Assembly: GCF_022631375.1 (NCBI RefSeq)
Contig: NZ_JALBGC010000001.1
Location: 310,001-374,000, forward strand
Reading direction: 5' to 3'
Origin: Hymenobacter cyanobacteriorum
GTDB lineage: Bacteria; Bacteroidota; Bacteroidia; Cytophagales; Hymenobacteraceae
DNA: 64,000 nt
The notes under the pieces are model-generated. The model saw only the letters and a list, made by a program, of their open reading frames with translations. It was not told where the DNA came from and made no database searches. How positions within the stretch are numbered: position 1 is the stretch's first letter; every line of letters starts with the position of its first letter. Made by a program: the position numbers and the translations under genes. Shown here one piece after another: positions 16,341-24,981 of the stretch.

Positions 16341-16760
16341 ATGTCAACAGCTTCCGAACCCTTTTACGCGGTGCGCTACCAGCCCGCGCCCGCCCTGCTG
16401 CGCGGCACTGTGCTGCGGCCGCTGTCCACGCTCGAATTCACCGAAGCCTGCGAAATGCTGCTGGCTGCCGCCCGCGAGCACCGCTGCCCCTACTGGCTGC
16501 TCGACGGCCGCGCCGATGTGGACGTGCGCCCACCCGACGTGTACGAGTGGCTGAGCGACGAATTTCTGCCGCGCGTGCACCGCGTGCTGGGCCGCGTGCC
16601 TACCCTGGCTTTTATCGCCCGTCCCGAATTCTGGAATGCCCTGCGCGCCCGCAGCTATGCCTCACCGCTGGTCATCGCCGGTACCTTCCGGGCCGGCTGG
16701 TTCACGGAGGAATGCGCGGCCATGCAGTGGCTGACCAACTACCGCACCGTGCTGCCTTAA
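16341..16760 (+). CDS. Hypothetical STAS/SpoIIAA-like protein, 139 aa
   Basis: Starts MSTASEPFYAVRYQPAP at 16341; the frame is open upstream to 16224, but that part contains the promoter. The layout is a beta-rich N-terminus, the helix 'FTEACEMLLAAAREHRC', 'YWLLDGRADVDVRPPDVYEW' and a C-terminal 'GWFTEECAAMQWLTNY' helix. It resembles the 142-aa protein at 5180-5608 in length and position of the aromatic-rich motifs, so they may be paralogues. Function unknown. It is followed directly by a strong terminator, so it is probably monocistronic. Confidence 0.7.
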   Translation: MSTASEPFYAVRYQPAPALLRGTVLRPLSTLEFTEACEMLLAAAREHRCPYWLLDGRADVDVRPPDVYEWLSDEFLPRVHRVLGRVPTLAFIARPEFWNALRARSYASPLVIAGTFRAGWFTEECAAMQWLTNYRTVLP

Positions 16761-16761
16761 C

Positions 16762-16801
16762 AAAAAAGCCCCGCCGACAACTGTCGGCGGGGCTTTTTTT
16801 A
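16762..16801 (+). terminator. Rho-independent terminator
   Basis: aaaaaagccccgccgac - aact - gtcggcggggctttttt: a GC-rich perfect stem with a T-run right after the 16341-16760 stop. The A-run on the other side would let it also serve the convergent permease gene. Confidence 0.9.
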
Positions 16802-16873
16802 AGTTAAGAGTTAAAAGTGATGAGTTAAAAGTTGGGAATAGTTCGCCGCTCAACTTACCACTCTTAACTCAAA
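16801..16873. repeat. AGTTAAGAGTT-type repeat, copy 2
   Basis: aagttaagagttaaaagtg and caacttaccactcttaact units form a loose inverted repeat between two convergent genes. It is related to the element at 5099-5178 and sits in the same kind of place. Confidence 0.65.
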
Positions 16874-16874
16874 A

Positions 16875-18458
16875 TTACCGGTTGTTCGGGTCGGGCTTGA
16901 TGAAGGCTTCTTCCTCCATTTCGGTGGGCACTACTACCACGCCCTTCTGGAGCATGGAGTTGCGCTTGCCGTAGAGGAAATACACCACGAAACCGAGCAG
17001 CATCCAGCCCAGGGCCAGCTTCAGGGTGTTCGAGTCGAGGGCCACAATCATAAGCGTGCAGATGGCCGCGCCCAGAATCGGCACCAGCGGGAAGCTGGCC
17101 GACGACAGCGGCGAGCGGAACGGCCGGGGCTGGTCGGGGTCGGAGCGGCGCATAATCCACACGCCCAGGCTCACGAGTACGAAGGCTAGCAGCGTGCCGA
17201 ACGAGGTCAAATCGCCGGCCAGCGAGCCGGGCACGAAGGCCGCAAACGCGCCCACAAACACCAACAGCGCCAGGTTCGACTTATAAGGCGTGTTGAAGCG
17301 CGGGTGCAGCTCGGAGAAGGCTTTGGGCATGAGGCCGTCCTTCGCCATCGAGAAGAACACGCGGCTCTGGCCCATCAGCATCACCAGAATAACCGACGAG
17401 AAACCGAGCAGAATGGCCACCGTCACGGCCGTGCCGAGCCACTCGTAGCCGGGCATGTGCGCCTTGATGGCGTACGTCACCGACGCCTCGCCGCCCAGGG
17501 CCGGGTCGGCAAATTCGCGCCAGTTGGCTACGCCCGTCAGCACGTGGCCGAACAGGATGTAGAGCACCGTGCACACCGCCAGCGAACCCAGAATACCGAT
17601 GGGCATGTCGCGCTTGGGGTTCTTGGCTTCCTGCGCGGCCGTGCTCACGGCATCGAACCCGATGAAGGCGAAAAACACGATGGCCGCGCCACCGAGCACG
17701 CCGCCCCAGCCGTGCTTGTTCCAGGCCGTGTACTCGCGCACTACCACGCCAGCGGCATTTTTTACCGGCTCGGCGTTGTCCGGAATCAGGTAGGGCGTGT
17801 GGTTGGCGGGATTGATGAACTGCCAGCCTACAGCAATGAACACCAGCACGATGGCCACCTTCAGGATAACCACAATGGCGTTGAACATAGCCGACTCCTG
17901 CGTGCCTTTGATGAGCAGCAGCGACAGCATCACGATGATGAACAGGGCCGGCAGGTTGATGAGGCCGTGCTCGAGCGAGCCGTTCACCACGGCGCTTTCG
18001 AAGGGCGAGTGGCTGAGATTATACGGTATACTGGTCCCAAACACCTGCAAGAGCTTGTTCAGGTATTCGCTCCAGGCAATGCTCACGGTAGCCGCGCCCA
18101 GCGCGTATTCCATAATCAGCGCCCAGCCAATGACCCAGGCCACAAACTCGCCCATGGTGGTGTAGGCGTAGGTGTAGGCCGAGCCGGCAATCGGAATCAT
18201 GGCGGCAAACTCGGCGTAGCACAGGCCGGCAAACACGCAGCCGATGGCGGCCACGATGAAAGCCAGCGTTACGCCCGGGCCCGAAGCCTGCGCGGCAGCG
18301 GCGGCGGTGCGAACAAACAGGCCCGCCCCGATGATGGCGCCCACGCCCAGGGCCACGAGGTTACCCGCGCCCAGCGTGCGCTGCAGGGTGCCGTGCCCGG
18401 TCGAGTTGGCCTCGCCCAGCAGCACGGCCAGAGGTTTTTTGGCGAAAATACTTGCCAT
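16875..18458 (-). CDS. APC-superfamily amino-acid permease (CAT/YfnA-like)
   Basis: A 527-aa inner-membrane permease with about 12 helices. Helix 1 has the APC motif 'LGVGAIIGAGLFVRTA', then 'LCYAEFAAMIPIAGSAYTYA' and 'VFFAFIGFDAVSTAAQEAKN', typical of the cationic amino-acid transporter branch. The substrate is an amino acid, not further resolved. Start ATG at 18458 (MASIFAKKPLAVLLGE); the in-frame upstream start at 18578 is not needed. 'TATATTTC' on the minus strand about 110 bp upstream is a weak -7 candidate. Confidence 0.9.
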   Translation of the reverse strand: MASIFAKKPLAVLLGEANSTGHGTLQRTLGAGNLVALGVGAIIGAGLFVRTAAAAAQASGPGVTLAFIVAAIGCVFAGLCYAEFAAMIPIAGSAYTYAYTTMGEFVAWVIGWALIMEYALGAATVSIAWSEYLNKLLQVFGTSIPYNLSHSPFESAVVNGSLEHGLINLPALFIIVMLSLLLIKGTQESAMFNAIVVILKVAIVLVFIAVGWQFINPANHTPYLIPDNAEPVKNAAGVVVREYTAWNKHGWGGVLGGAAIVFFAFIGFDAVSTAAQEAKNPKRDMPIGILGSLAVCTVLYILFGHVLTGVANWREFADPALGGEASVTYAIKAHMPGYEWLGTAVTVAILLGFSSVILVMLMGQSRVFFSMAKDGLMPKAFSELHPRFNTPYKSNLALLVFVGAFAAFVPGSLAGDLTSFGTLLAFVLVSLGVWIMRRSDPDQPRPFRSPLSSASFPLVPILGAAICTLMIVALDSNTLKLALGWMLLGFVVYFLYGKRNSMLQKGVVVVPTEMEEEAFIKPDPNNR

Positions 18459-18704
18459 GTGTAAGGGTATGTATGAGAAAGAAAAAGTGGGGATGGGAAG
18501 AATAAACGAGTCCGAAAGCCGTGCGCAACCCCGAAAAACGGGCCGCCCACGACAGCGGGGCCGAAATATAGGCAGCAATTTGGCACTGTTTCTTGCCGGA
18601 GCGTTTGCGGCGGCTGGCCCGCTCCTTGCTTAGCCCCGCCGATATTGCCGTCCGGTGGCCCGCACCGCGCCGGGTTCCTCCCCTTTTCTCCCTTATTTCG
18701 CTGC

Positions 18705-19187
18705 ATGAAAAAGCTACTTTTCCTCCTCGCCGTGGGCGGGGCCACTACCTCAGCCGCCCTGGCCCAAACCCCCACCCAGACGCCGGGTGCCGCCCCCACT
18801 ACCACCATCGTGCGCACCGTGCCGCCCGCCGGCGGCCTCCAGCAAACCCCCGAGCAGATGGTGGCGCGCCGCGTGCAGTACCTCAGCACCGAGCTGGGCC
18901 TGAGCGCCGAGCAGCAAACCAAGCTGCAGCCCATTCTGCTGGCCCAGCGCGAGCAGCTGCAAACCCTGCGCGAAGGCCGCGTCACCAACGGCCGCCGCTA
19001 CGGCTCGCCGCAGGACCTGAAAAACGCCGAAGTAAAATTCGATGAGCAGCTGAAAACGGTGTTCACGCCCGAGCAATTCGCCAAATACACCCAGATGAAG
19101 GCCGACCAGGCCGGCAAGCTGCCCGGCGGCCCGCGCCGGCCCATGCGGCCCGGTGCCCGCCCGGCCGCCCCGGCTCCGACGGAATAA
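18705..19187 (+). CDS. Spy/CpxP-like periplasmic protein 1
   Basis: 160 aa. Signal peptide MKKLLFLLAVGGATTSAALA, a Pro/Thr linker, then a helical region with 'LGLSAEQQTKLQPILLAQR' and 'VFTPEQFAKYTQMKADQ', and a Pro/Arg-rich tail. The LSxEQ...LTPEQ arrangement is that of Spy/CpxP LTXXQ-motif proteins, which act as periplasmic stress chaperones in enterobacteria; that role here is inference. A paralogue follows 166 bp downstream. Start ATG at 18705. Confidence 0.78.
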   Translation: MKKLLFLLAVGGATTSAALAQTPTQTPGAAPTTTIVRTVPPAGGLQQTPEQMVARRVQYLSTELGLSAEQQTKLQPILLAQREQLQTLREGRVTNGRRYGSPQDLKNAEVKFDEQLKTVFTPEQFAKYTQMKADQAGKLPGGPRRPMRPGARPAAPAPTE

Positions 19188-19353
19188 CGCGCCCGCAGGC
19201 CGGCAAATCCGGCCGGTTGGTCGATGCTTGGCGGTACGCAATGCTTTGGGCCACGGCACCGCATGGTTCTGGCACAAGGCTTGTCTTACCGAAAGCACGA
19301 CCAGCTTGCCAGTGCAGCGGTTTTCCCTTCACCACCCCACTTTCTTCAACATC

Positions 19354-19803
19354 ATGAAAAAGACCCTGTTTCTGCTCGTCGCCCTTGCTTTGACTACTGC
19401 CGGCACCAGCTTCGCCCAAACTGCCGTGAAAGCTACCGGCACCGATGCCAAACAAACCGCTCGCCACTATGGCAAGGGCCAGAAAGGCCCGAAAGACCCC
19501 GCCAAAATGGCCGACCACAAAGCCGGCAAAATGGCCAAGGAGCTCGGCCTGACCGCTGACCAGGAAGCCAAAGTGGAGAGCCTGATGCTGGCCCGCCAGC
19601 AGGAAAGCGCCACCCTCAAAGCCAAGTATGGCGCCGACCGCAAAGCCGGCCGCACCGAGATGAAAGCCGCCCACGACCGCTACGAGGCCCAGCTCAAAAC
19701 CATCCTCACGCCCGAGCAATTCGCCAAGATGGACAAAATGAAAGCCGAGCACCACGGCCACGGCAAAGATGGCGGCAAAATGAAAATGAAGGCCAAAGCT
19801 TAA
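19354..19803 (+). CDS. Spy/CpxP-like periplasmic protein 2
   Basis: 149 aa. Signal peptide MKKTLFLLVALALTTAGTSF followed by a very Lys-rich mature chain with 'LGLTADQEAKVESLMLARQ' and 'ILTPEQFAKMDKMKAEHHG', ending in a Lys/Met/His-rich tail ('KMKMKAKA'). It is a tandem paralogue of the preceding protein; the helical LTxxQ repeats align, but the linker and tail differ. The charged tail could bind metal or anionic polymers (inference). A terminator follows 22 bp after the stop. Confidence 0.78.
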   Translation: MKKTLFLLVALALTTAGTSFAQTAVKATGTDAKQTARHYGKGQKGPKDPAKMADHKAGKMAKELGLTADQEAKVESLMLARQQESATLKAKYGADRKAGRTEMKAAHDRYEAQLKTILTPEQFAKMDKMKAEHHGHGKDGGKMKMKAKA

Positions 19804-19824
19804 TTACGCCCACATTCAGCCTTG

Positions 19825-19858
19825 AAAAAGCCTCAACGGAATTCCGTTGAGGCTTTTT
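19825..19858 (+). terminator. Rho-independent terminator
   Basis: aaaaagcctcaacgga - attccgttgaggcttttt: a perfect stem plus T-run between two convergent genes, probably bidirectional. Confidence 0.88.
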
Positions 19859-19895
19859 GCATTGACAAACAAACGTGATGGACTTGCTTGCGCTG

Positions 19896-21185
19896 CTATT
19901 CTCGGTTTATCCGCAGTCGTCTTACGGTGCCGTTGGCTGCAGTAAGCGTCAGGTAATATAATCCCGTGGGCTGCTTCGATAAATCGACGGTCCGATGGGA
20001 ATCTGATACGGTCATAATCTGACATAAGTGGCCCAATCCATCGAAGAGCCGAAGTTCTTCACTGCCCTGCAGCGGCCCAATTAACTGCGTCTGACCAGTA
20101 CTCGGATTGGGGTAAGCAGCCACCGCAACGGTGGTGCCTTCCTGCTTTTTTTTGGCCAGCGCCATGCCGTTATAGCGCAACAGCATATTAGATGGGGCAT
20201 TCGACCGGTAATTGAAAACCGTGGACGCCCATATCTGTGTGGGGCTGGTTGCAATAACTTCATTAAACGCGAAGTTGTCGGTGGCAAGCAGTTGCCAACT
20301 GGTTCCATTGTCGCGTGAAATGGCGGAGACGCCCACATCGGTGAAACCGGAAGTATAGCCGACGCTAATATAAGTGTGTGCTAAACCCGGAACGGCCGTT
20401 ATTGAATTGAATAACGGCTGGCCACTGAAGGGAACTGGAATCCAGGTTTGGCCGCCATCCACCGTTCGTGCTAAGGCTTGAGGGTATTGTTTGTAAGCCA
20501 AGCCATGTTGCTCGTCCTCAAAAGCCACTTGTCCCACGCCACCAGTAGCAGTCCAGGTCAGCCCGGCATCGGTTGTGTGCAACACGTCGCCACCACTGGT
20601 CGACAGCCACAAGCTACTTCCAATGCCACATTTACGAAAGTAAACATTGTATGCCCCAGCGGGTGTTGCCGGTGCTGCTGCCGCCCATGTCCAGGTCGAC
20701 CCGCCGTTGATAGTACGGTATATGGGGCCAGGGATTCCATAAGAATCGGCTGTTGCAGCAACGCCGATAGCAAGGGTGAAGAAATGGATAAGTTGGGTAT
20801 TGGCTGGCAAAGCTCCCGCTACGGAAACAAAGCCTCGTGGTCCGGTAATCGTACGCTTTAACCCTGCCGCATCTATCAAAAACGCTGTTTGCGCATCCAG
20901 AGCTGATAATTCGATGCCGCTCCCACTTTGCTCCCAAGACTGCCCATTATCAAGGGTACGAAAGGTATCCTGAAAATTATATCCTTGAACCGTCGCACTT
21001 TGAAATGAGCCCCATAACACATTGGGCGCAGGAGCGGATATATGAAATGACCCGGCAGGCAAACCGTTAAAATAATTCGGCGCGCCGGCCACGGGCACCC
21101 AGGGCGACTGTGCCCACCCGGGGTGGTAAGTAACTACTAACAAGCTCGTTAGCAGTTGCAATTTTGGTAAAAATTTTTGCATCAT
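19896..21185 (-). CDS. Secreted BNR/Ycf48-like repeat protein with T9SS sorting domain
   Basis: About 429 aa. Signal peptide (MMQKFLPKLQLLTSLLVV...PGWAQ), BNR/photosystem-stability-like repeats with 'TINGGSTWTWA', 'TTDAGLTWTATGG', 'TVDGGQTWIPV' and 'SRDNGTSWQLL' (sialidase-like Asp boxes), then a linker and a type A C-terminal sorting domain starting 'AAYPNPSTGQTQLIG' and ending in an Arg-rich strand. It would be exported by Sec and then by the type IX system to the surface or medium. Start ATG at 21185 or 21182; the ORF reaches 21242 without a signal. Codon use is AT-richer than its neighbours. Substrate unknown. Confidence 0.85.
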   Translation of the reverse strand: MMQKFLPKLQLLTSLLVVTYHPGWAQSPWVPVAGAPNYFNGLPAGSFHISAPAPNVLWGSFQSATVQGYNFQDTFRTLDNGQSWEQSGSGIELSALDAQTAFLIDAAGLKRTITGPRGFVSVAGALPANTQLIHFFTLAIGVAATADSYGIPGPIYRTINGGSTWTWAAAAPATPAGAYNVYFRKCGIGSSLWLSTSGGDVLHTTDAGLTWTATGGVGQVAFEDEQHGLAYKQYPQALARTVDGGQTWIPVPFSGQPLFNSITAVPGLAHTYISVGYTSGFTDVGVSAISRDNGTSWQLLATDNFAFNEVIATSPTQIWASTVFNYRSNAPSNMLLRYNGMALAKKKQEGTTVAVAAYPNPSTGQTQLIGPLQGSEELRLFDGLGHLCQIMTVSDSHRTVDLSKQPTGLYYLTLTAANGTVRRLRINRE

Positions 21186-21334
21186 TTGGAAATTGGAGAG
21201 GACCATTGAATACCCTAAACTAATCATACCAAAATGAAACACCAGAGCAATACCAAAATCATTATCAGGTAATTAATAAATTGCTCGCTTGCCTTGGCAT
21301 CAACCCCAGGAACGGTTACTTCCCGGCCAGCATT

Positions 21335-21342
21335 TATATTTG
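21335..21342 (+). promoter_or_regulatory. Candidate -7 element TATATTTG
   Basis: Matches TAnnTTTG 70 bp upstream of the MBL-rhodanese start. No well-spaced -33 TTG was seen. Confidence 0.5.
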
Positions 21343-21411
21343 ACCTGTTCCCGATGTAATCTGAGTCTGGTCGCAATCCTCTTTTGCCCCTGCTTTCCCC
21401 CTTTTCATCTC

Positions 21412-22791
21412 ATGCCTCCCCTCCCCAGTAGCACGGCCTCGGCCGTGCAAATCCAGCAGTTTTACGACAAGGGCCTGGCCCACGCCAGCTACGCCGTGCG
21501 CTGCGGCCGCCAGATTGCCGTCATCGACCCGGGCCGCGACCCCCAGCCCTACTACGATTTCGCCGACGAACACGAGGCGCGCATCGTGGCGGTGATTGAA
21601 ACGCACCCGCACGCCGATTTTGTGTCGTCGCACCTGGAAATTGCCGAGGAAACCGAGGCCACCATCTACTGCAGCAAGCTGGTGGGGGCCAAATACCCGC
21701 ACAAGAATTTCGACGATGGCGACCGCATCAAGCTCGGCAATGTGGAGCTGCACGCCATCAATACGCCGGGCCATTCGCCCGACAGCATCAGCATTCTGCT
21801 GCTCGATGAGCTGGCCCAGAGCCGGGCGGTGTTCACCGGCGACACGCTGTTTGTGGGCGACGTAGGCCGGCCCGACCTGCGCGAAGAAGAGGCCGTGGGG
21901 GGCCACCAGCGCGAGGCCCTGGCGGCTCAGCTCTACCAAAGCACCCGCAACAAGCTGATGACGCTGCCCGGCAGCACCAAGGTGTACCCCGCCCACGGCC
22001 CCGGCTCGCTCTGCGGCAAAACCACTAGCCCCGACCTCGACTCGACCATTGCCAAAGAGCTGAAAACCAACTACGCCCTGCAGCCCATGTCGGAGCAGGA
22101 CTTCATCAAGGTGCTGCTCGAAGACCAGCCCTTCGTGCCCAAGTACTTCGGCCACGACGTGCAGCTCAACAAGCAGGGCGCCCCCAGCTTTGAAGACAGT
22201 ATCCGGGCCGTGCCGCACCCGAGCAGCGCCGACGCGCTGGAGCCCGGAGTATTGCTCATCGATACCCGCCCAGCCGCCAAATTCCGAGCCGGCCACCTGC
22301 CCGGCGCCATCAACCTGCAGGATGGCGGCAAGTTTGAAACCTGGTTGGGCTCGGTAGTAGGCCCCAAGGAAAAGTTCTACTTGCTGGCCGACACCAAAAT
22401 CGCGCTCGACACGGTGGTGCGCAAAACCGCCAAAATTGGCTACGAAGGCAATATCAAAGGCGCGCTGCTGGCCCCGGCCACCCTAACCGAAACCGCACCT
22501 GCCGTGGAGGTGGTAGCCGTGCGTCAGCATCCCGAGCAGTTCACCATTGTGGACATCCGCAACCGCACCGAGGCCAAAACCCCGGTGTTCGACAATGCGC
22601 TGGTGATTCCGCTGCCCGAGCTGCGCGAGCGGGCCCACGAAATCCCCACCGACAAGCCCATTCTGGTGCATTGCGCGGGCGGCTACCGCTCGGCGGCGGG
22701 CAGCAGCATCGTGCAGGCTGCGCTGCCCGGCGCGCAGGTGCTCGATTTGGGCGAGGCTGTGACAGATTTCCAACGGCAGGCGGTGCATTGA
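21412..22791 (+). CDS. MBL-fold hydrolase with two rhodanese domains (persulfide-dioxygenase-like)
   Basis: 459 aa. The metallo-beta-lactamase domain (about 15-245) has the metal motif 'THPHADFVSSH' and further ligands at 'NTPGHSPDS', 'FTGDTLFVGDVG' and 'YPAHGPG', as in ETHE1/Blh-type persulfide dioxygenases that oxidise glutathione persulfide to sulfite. Two rhodanese domains follow (about 275-350 and 365-455). The second keeps the active-site Cys in 'VHCAGGYRSAAG'; the first has 'LLADTKIALD' at the loop and no Cys. Start ATG at 21412; upstream sequence is non-family. Role in sulfide or persulfide detoxification is inferred from the architecture. Confidence 0.85.
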   Translation: MPPLPSSTASAVQIQQFYDKGLAHASYAVRCGRQIAVIDPGRDPQPYYDFADEHEARIVAVIETHPHADFVSSHLEIAEETEATIYCSKLVGAKYPHKNFDDGDRIKLGNVELHAINTPGHSPDSISILLLDELAQSRAVFTGDTLFVGDVGRPDLREEEAVGGHQREALAAQLYQSTRNKLMTLPGSTKVYPAHGPGSLCGKTTSPDLDSTIAKELKTNYALQPMSEQDFIKVLLEDQPFVPKYFGHDVQLNKQGAPSFEDSIRAVPHPSSADALEPGVLLIDTRPAAKFRAGHLPGAINLQDGGKFETWLGSVVGPKEKFYLLADTKIALDTVVRKTAKIGYEGNIKGALLAPATLTETAPAVEVVAVRQHPEQFTIVDIRNRTEAKTPVFDNALVIPLPELRERAHEIPTDKPILVHCAGGYRSAAGSSIVQAALPGAQVLDLGEAVTDFQRQAVH

Positions 22792-22894
22792 GTATGCGCG
22801 TTGCTGCTACATACAAGGGGGGCTTGAGGCGAATGCTTTAGGCCCCCTTCTTGTGTAACAGTCATCCAACGGTTTCTATGCCTAGTTGAAGATT

Positions 22895-23521
22895 ATGACT
22901 TTACAAGCAATTATTAAGTGGTTCATCATATTCGTTAGCCTATTTCTGATTGCTTTCGCGGGATTCTGGGCGTATGCTTTAACATCTTTCGGCGGAGCAT
23001 TTGACACTTATTATTCAAAGCAGGACCTGGTCGATAACTATCGTAGTAAAGGTGCCGAAATTCGTGAAGTTAAGAGGTTAATAAATCGTATAACGCCGAA
23101 AAACAAGTCTGTAAATATTGAGTTTGACGGCAATGACAAGCTGTTTTATTTTCATGTCATTCACGACGATGCTTACCGTAATAGCTGGGACCTGAATATC
23201 GATTCGGGGCAGGCAGATTCGTTGCTACATGAACTAAACTGGACCCGCGGCACTTTACGCAAATTGAAAACAGCACTTGATAACGCTAATTGTATATCTG
23301 TGCGGAACGGGGAGCCTTGCCAAGTTGGATTTCAGAGAAGCGGAATGGGAAAATATTCTTACAACCTATTTGATGCCCCCATTGCTGACAGCTTATTAAC
23401 GCAATACCAGCGCAGTTGCACCTATATTATTTACAACAAGCAATTGGTTTTGGAATACGGTGGTGGTGCAATTGGGCCGCAGTGTTTCCCTGACTCAGTA
23501 GCGGGAAAACAGTCGTACTGA
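22895..23521 (+). CDS. Hypothetical membrane-anchored protein, AT-rich
   Basis: 208 aa from ATG 22895. One N-terminal transmembrane helix (about 5-27, 'WFIIFVSLFLIAFAGFWAYA') precedes a soluble region that would lie outside the cytoplasm. Two Cys in the C-terminal half (in 'NANCISVRNGEPCQVGF') could form a disulfide. Base composition is clearly AT-richer than sbcD and the MBL gene on either side, suggesting later acquisition. No family was recognised. A TTG nine bases upstream is an alternative start. Confidence 0.65.
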   Translation: MTLQAIIKWFIIFVSLFLIAFAGFWAYALTSFGGAFDTYYSKQDLVDNYRSKGAEIREVKRLINRITPKNKSVNIEFDGNDKLFYFHVIHDDAYRNSWDLNIDSGQADSLLHELNWTRGTLRKLKTALDNANCISVRNGEPCQVGFQRSGMGKYSYNLFDAPIADSLLTQYQRSCTYIIYNKQLVLEYGGGAIGPQCFPDSVAGKQSY

Positions 23522-23591
23522 GTTAGCTGAAAAAAAATGTGTGCAATACCGTTTCACTGGTAGAGACTACCTCTTTCATCCAGCTTGAAAG

Positions 23592-23599
23592 TATCTTTG
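23592..23599 (+). promoter_or_regulatory. Candidate -7 element TATCTTTG for sbcD
   Basis: TAnnTTTG match 16 bp ahead of the sbcD ATG. The -33 region (ctctttcatc) has no good TTG. Confidence 0.5.
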
Positions 23600-23615
23600 A
23601 GGTCCATTCCTCCCT

Positions 23616-24872
23616 ATGCGCGTTCTCCACACCGCCGACTGGCACCTTGGCCAGCACTTCCTCACCGGCCAGGAACGCACCACCGAGCAGCAGGCTTTTC
23701 TCGACTGGCTGCTCCTGACGGTGCAGGCCCAGGCCATTGACACACTGGTAATTGCCGGCGATATTTTCGATACACAGTCGCCCTCCTATACGGCGCAGGA
23801 GCAGTACTACACCTTTCTGGTACGGATGCAGGCCACCGGCTGCCGCGACATTGTGGTAGTAGGCGGCAACCACGACTCGCCTACCATGCTCAACGCCTCG
23901 CGGCGCTTGCTGCGGCAGCTGCGCATTCACGTGGTGGGCGGCGTGCCCGCCGACCCCGCCGAACAGGTGCTGCACCTGAACGCCGCCGACGGCCGGCCCG
24001 GCCTGGTGGTGTGCGCCGTGCCCTTCCTGCGCGACCGCGACATTCGGCTGGCCGTGGCCGGCGAAAGCCCCGACGACCGCCAAATCCGTATTCGCCAGAG
24101 CATTGCCGGGCATTATGCCGCGCTATCCGAAATGGACGTGGTGCGCCGCCTGCGCGAGCAGGACGTGCCCGTGCTGGCCACCGGCCACCTCTACGCGGCC
24201 GGCGGCGAGGCCCGCGAAGGCGCCGAGCGCGACGTGCACATTGGCGGGCTGGGGCTGGTGGGGGCCGAGCATTTTCCGGCCGCGTTCGACTACGTGGCGC
24301 TGGGCCACCTGCACCGCCCGCAGGTGGTGGGCGGGCGCCAGCACATTCGTTACTCGGGCTCGCCGGTGCCGCTGTCCTTCACCGAGGCCGACGACAAGCA
24401 ACAAGTGCTGCTGCTGGAGTTTAAGGGAGCTGGCGCGCCCGTCATTACTCCCCTATCGGTGCCGGTGGCGCGGCGGCTGCAGCGCTTCCACGGCACGCTT
24501 GACGAGGTGGAAGCTGATATTCTGGCCTACGATAACTCGGCCTTCGCGCTGGTGGCCTGGGCCGACGTGCTGGTGCGCTCCGACGAAACGCCCGCCGAAG
24601 TGCAGCGCCGCGTGCAGGCCGTGCTGCAACTGCAAAAGCAGCAAGTAATTGCCCCGCGCGGCGTGCGCCACCAGCGCGCCACCGAGCAACCCGACCTGGC
24701 CGCCGACATCGCGCCGCTGGCGCAGCTGCACGAGCTGACAGTGGATGAGGTATTTGGGCGGCGCGTGGCGGGCCTGCCGCCCGAGCGCGCCGCGGCCCTC
24801 ACGGCCACATTTGGCGAGCTGCGCCAGTTGCTGAGCGAGGCCGAGCCCACGGTCGGCTCGACCCATGAGTAA
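23616..24872 (+). CDS. sbcD: Exonuclease subunit SbcD (Mre11 family)
   Basis: 418-aa nuclease subunit of SbcCD, which cleaves hairpins and processes double-strand breaks. Metallophosphatase motifs in order: 'LHTADWHLGQHF' (start), 'VIAGDIFDTQSPS', 'VVGGNHDSPTM', 'LATGHLYAAGG' and 'YVALGHLHRPQ'. These supply the two-metal site. The C-terminal capping domain contains 'VARRLQRFHGTLDEVEADIL'. Start ATG at 23616. The partner sbcC begins 656 bp downstream after a small gene. In a genome so rich in long palindromes, SbcCD would be directly relevant to their stability. Confidence 0.95.
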   Translation: MRVLHTADWHLGQHFLTGQERTTEQQAFLDWLLLTVQAQAIDTLVIAGDIFDTQSPSYTAQEQYYTFLVRMQATGCRDIVVVGGNHDSPTMLNASRRLLRQLRIHVVGGVPADPAEQVLHLNAADGRPGLVVCAVPFLRDRDIRLAVAGESPDDRQIRIRQSIAGHYAALSEMDVVRRLREQDVPVLATGHLYAAGGEAREGAERDVHIGGLGLVGAEHFPAAFDYVALGHLHRPQVVGGRQHIRYSGSPVPLSFTEADDKQQVLLLEFKGAGAPVITPLSVPVARRLQRFHGTLDEVEADILAYDNSAFALVAWADVLVRSDETPAEVQRRVQAVLQLQKQQVIAPRGVRHQRATEQPDLAADIAPLAQLHELTVDEVFGRRVAGLPPERAAALTATFGELRQLLSEAEPTVGSTHE

Positions 24873-24892
24873 GCGGCTGGCGACCAAACCAG

Positions 24893-24921
24893 TTGGCGGG
24901 AAGCACCACCACTTATCTTTA
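24893..24921 (+). promoter_or_regulatory. Bacteroidota-type promoter between sbcD and the 24982 gene
   Basis: TTG (24893-24895), 18-bp gap, TATCTTTA (24914-24921). It is a good match apart from the last base and places its own promoter in front of the small gene and possibly sbcC. Confidence 0.5.
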
Positions 24922-24981
24922 CCAACCTGCTTGCTGGCAGAACATTTATTCCCCTTTTTCTTTATTCAGTTCCTTTCCAAA

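Noticed and set aside
17304-18464. 386-codon open frame antisense to the amino-acid permease
   Set aside because: No motif, low-complexity His/Gln-rich translation; the permease frame is clearly real.
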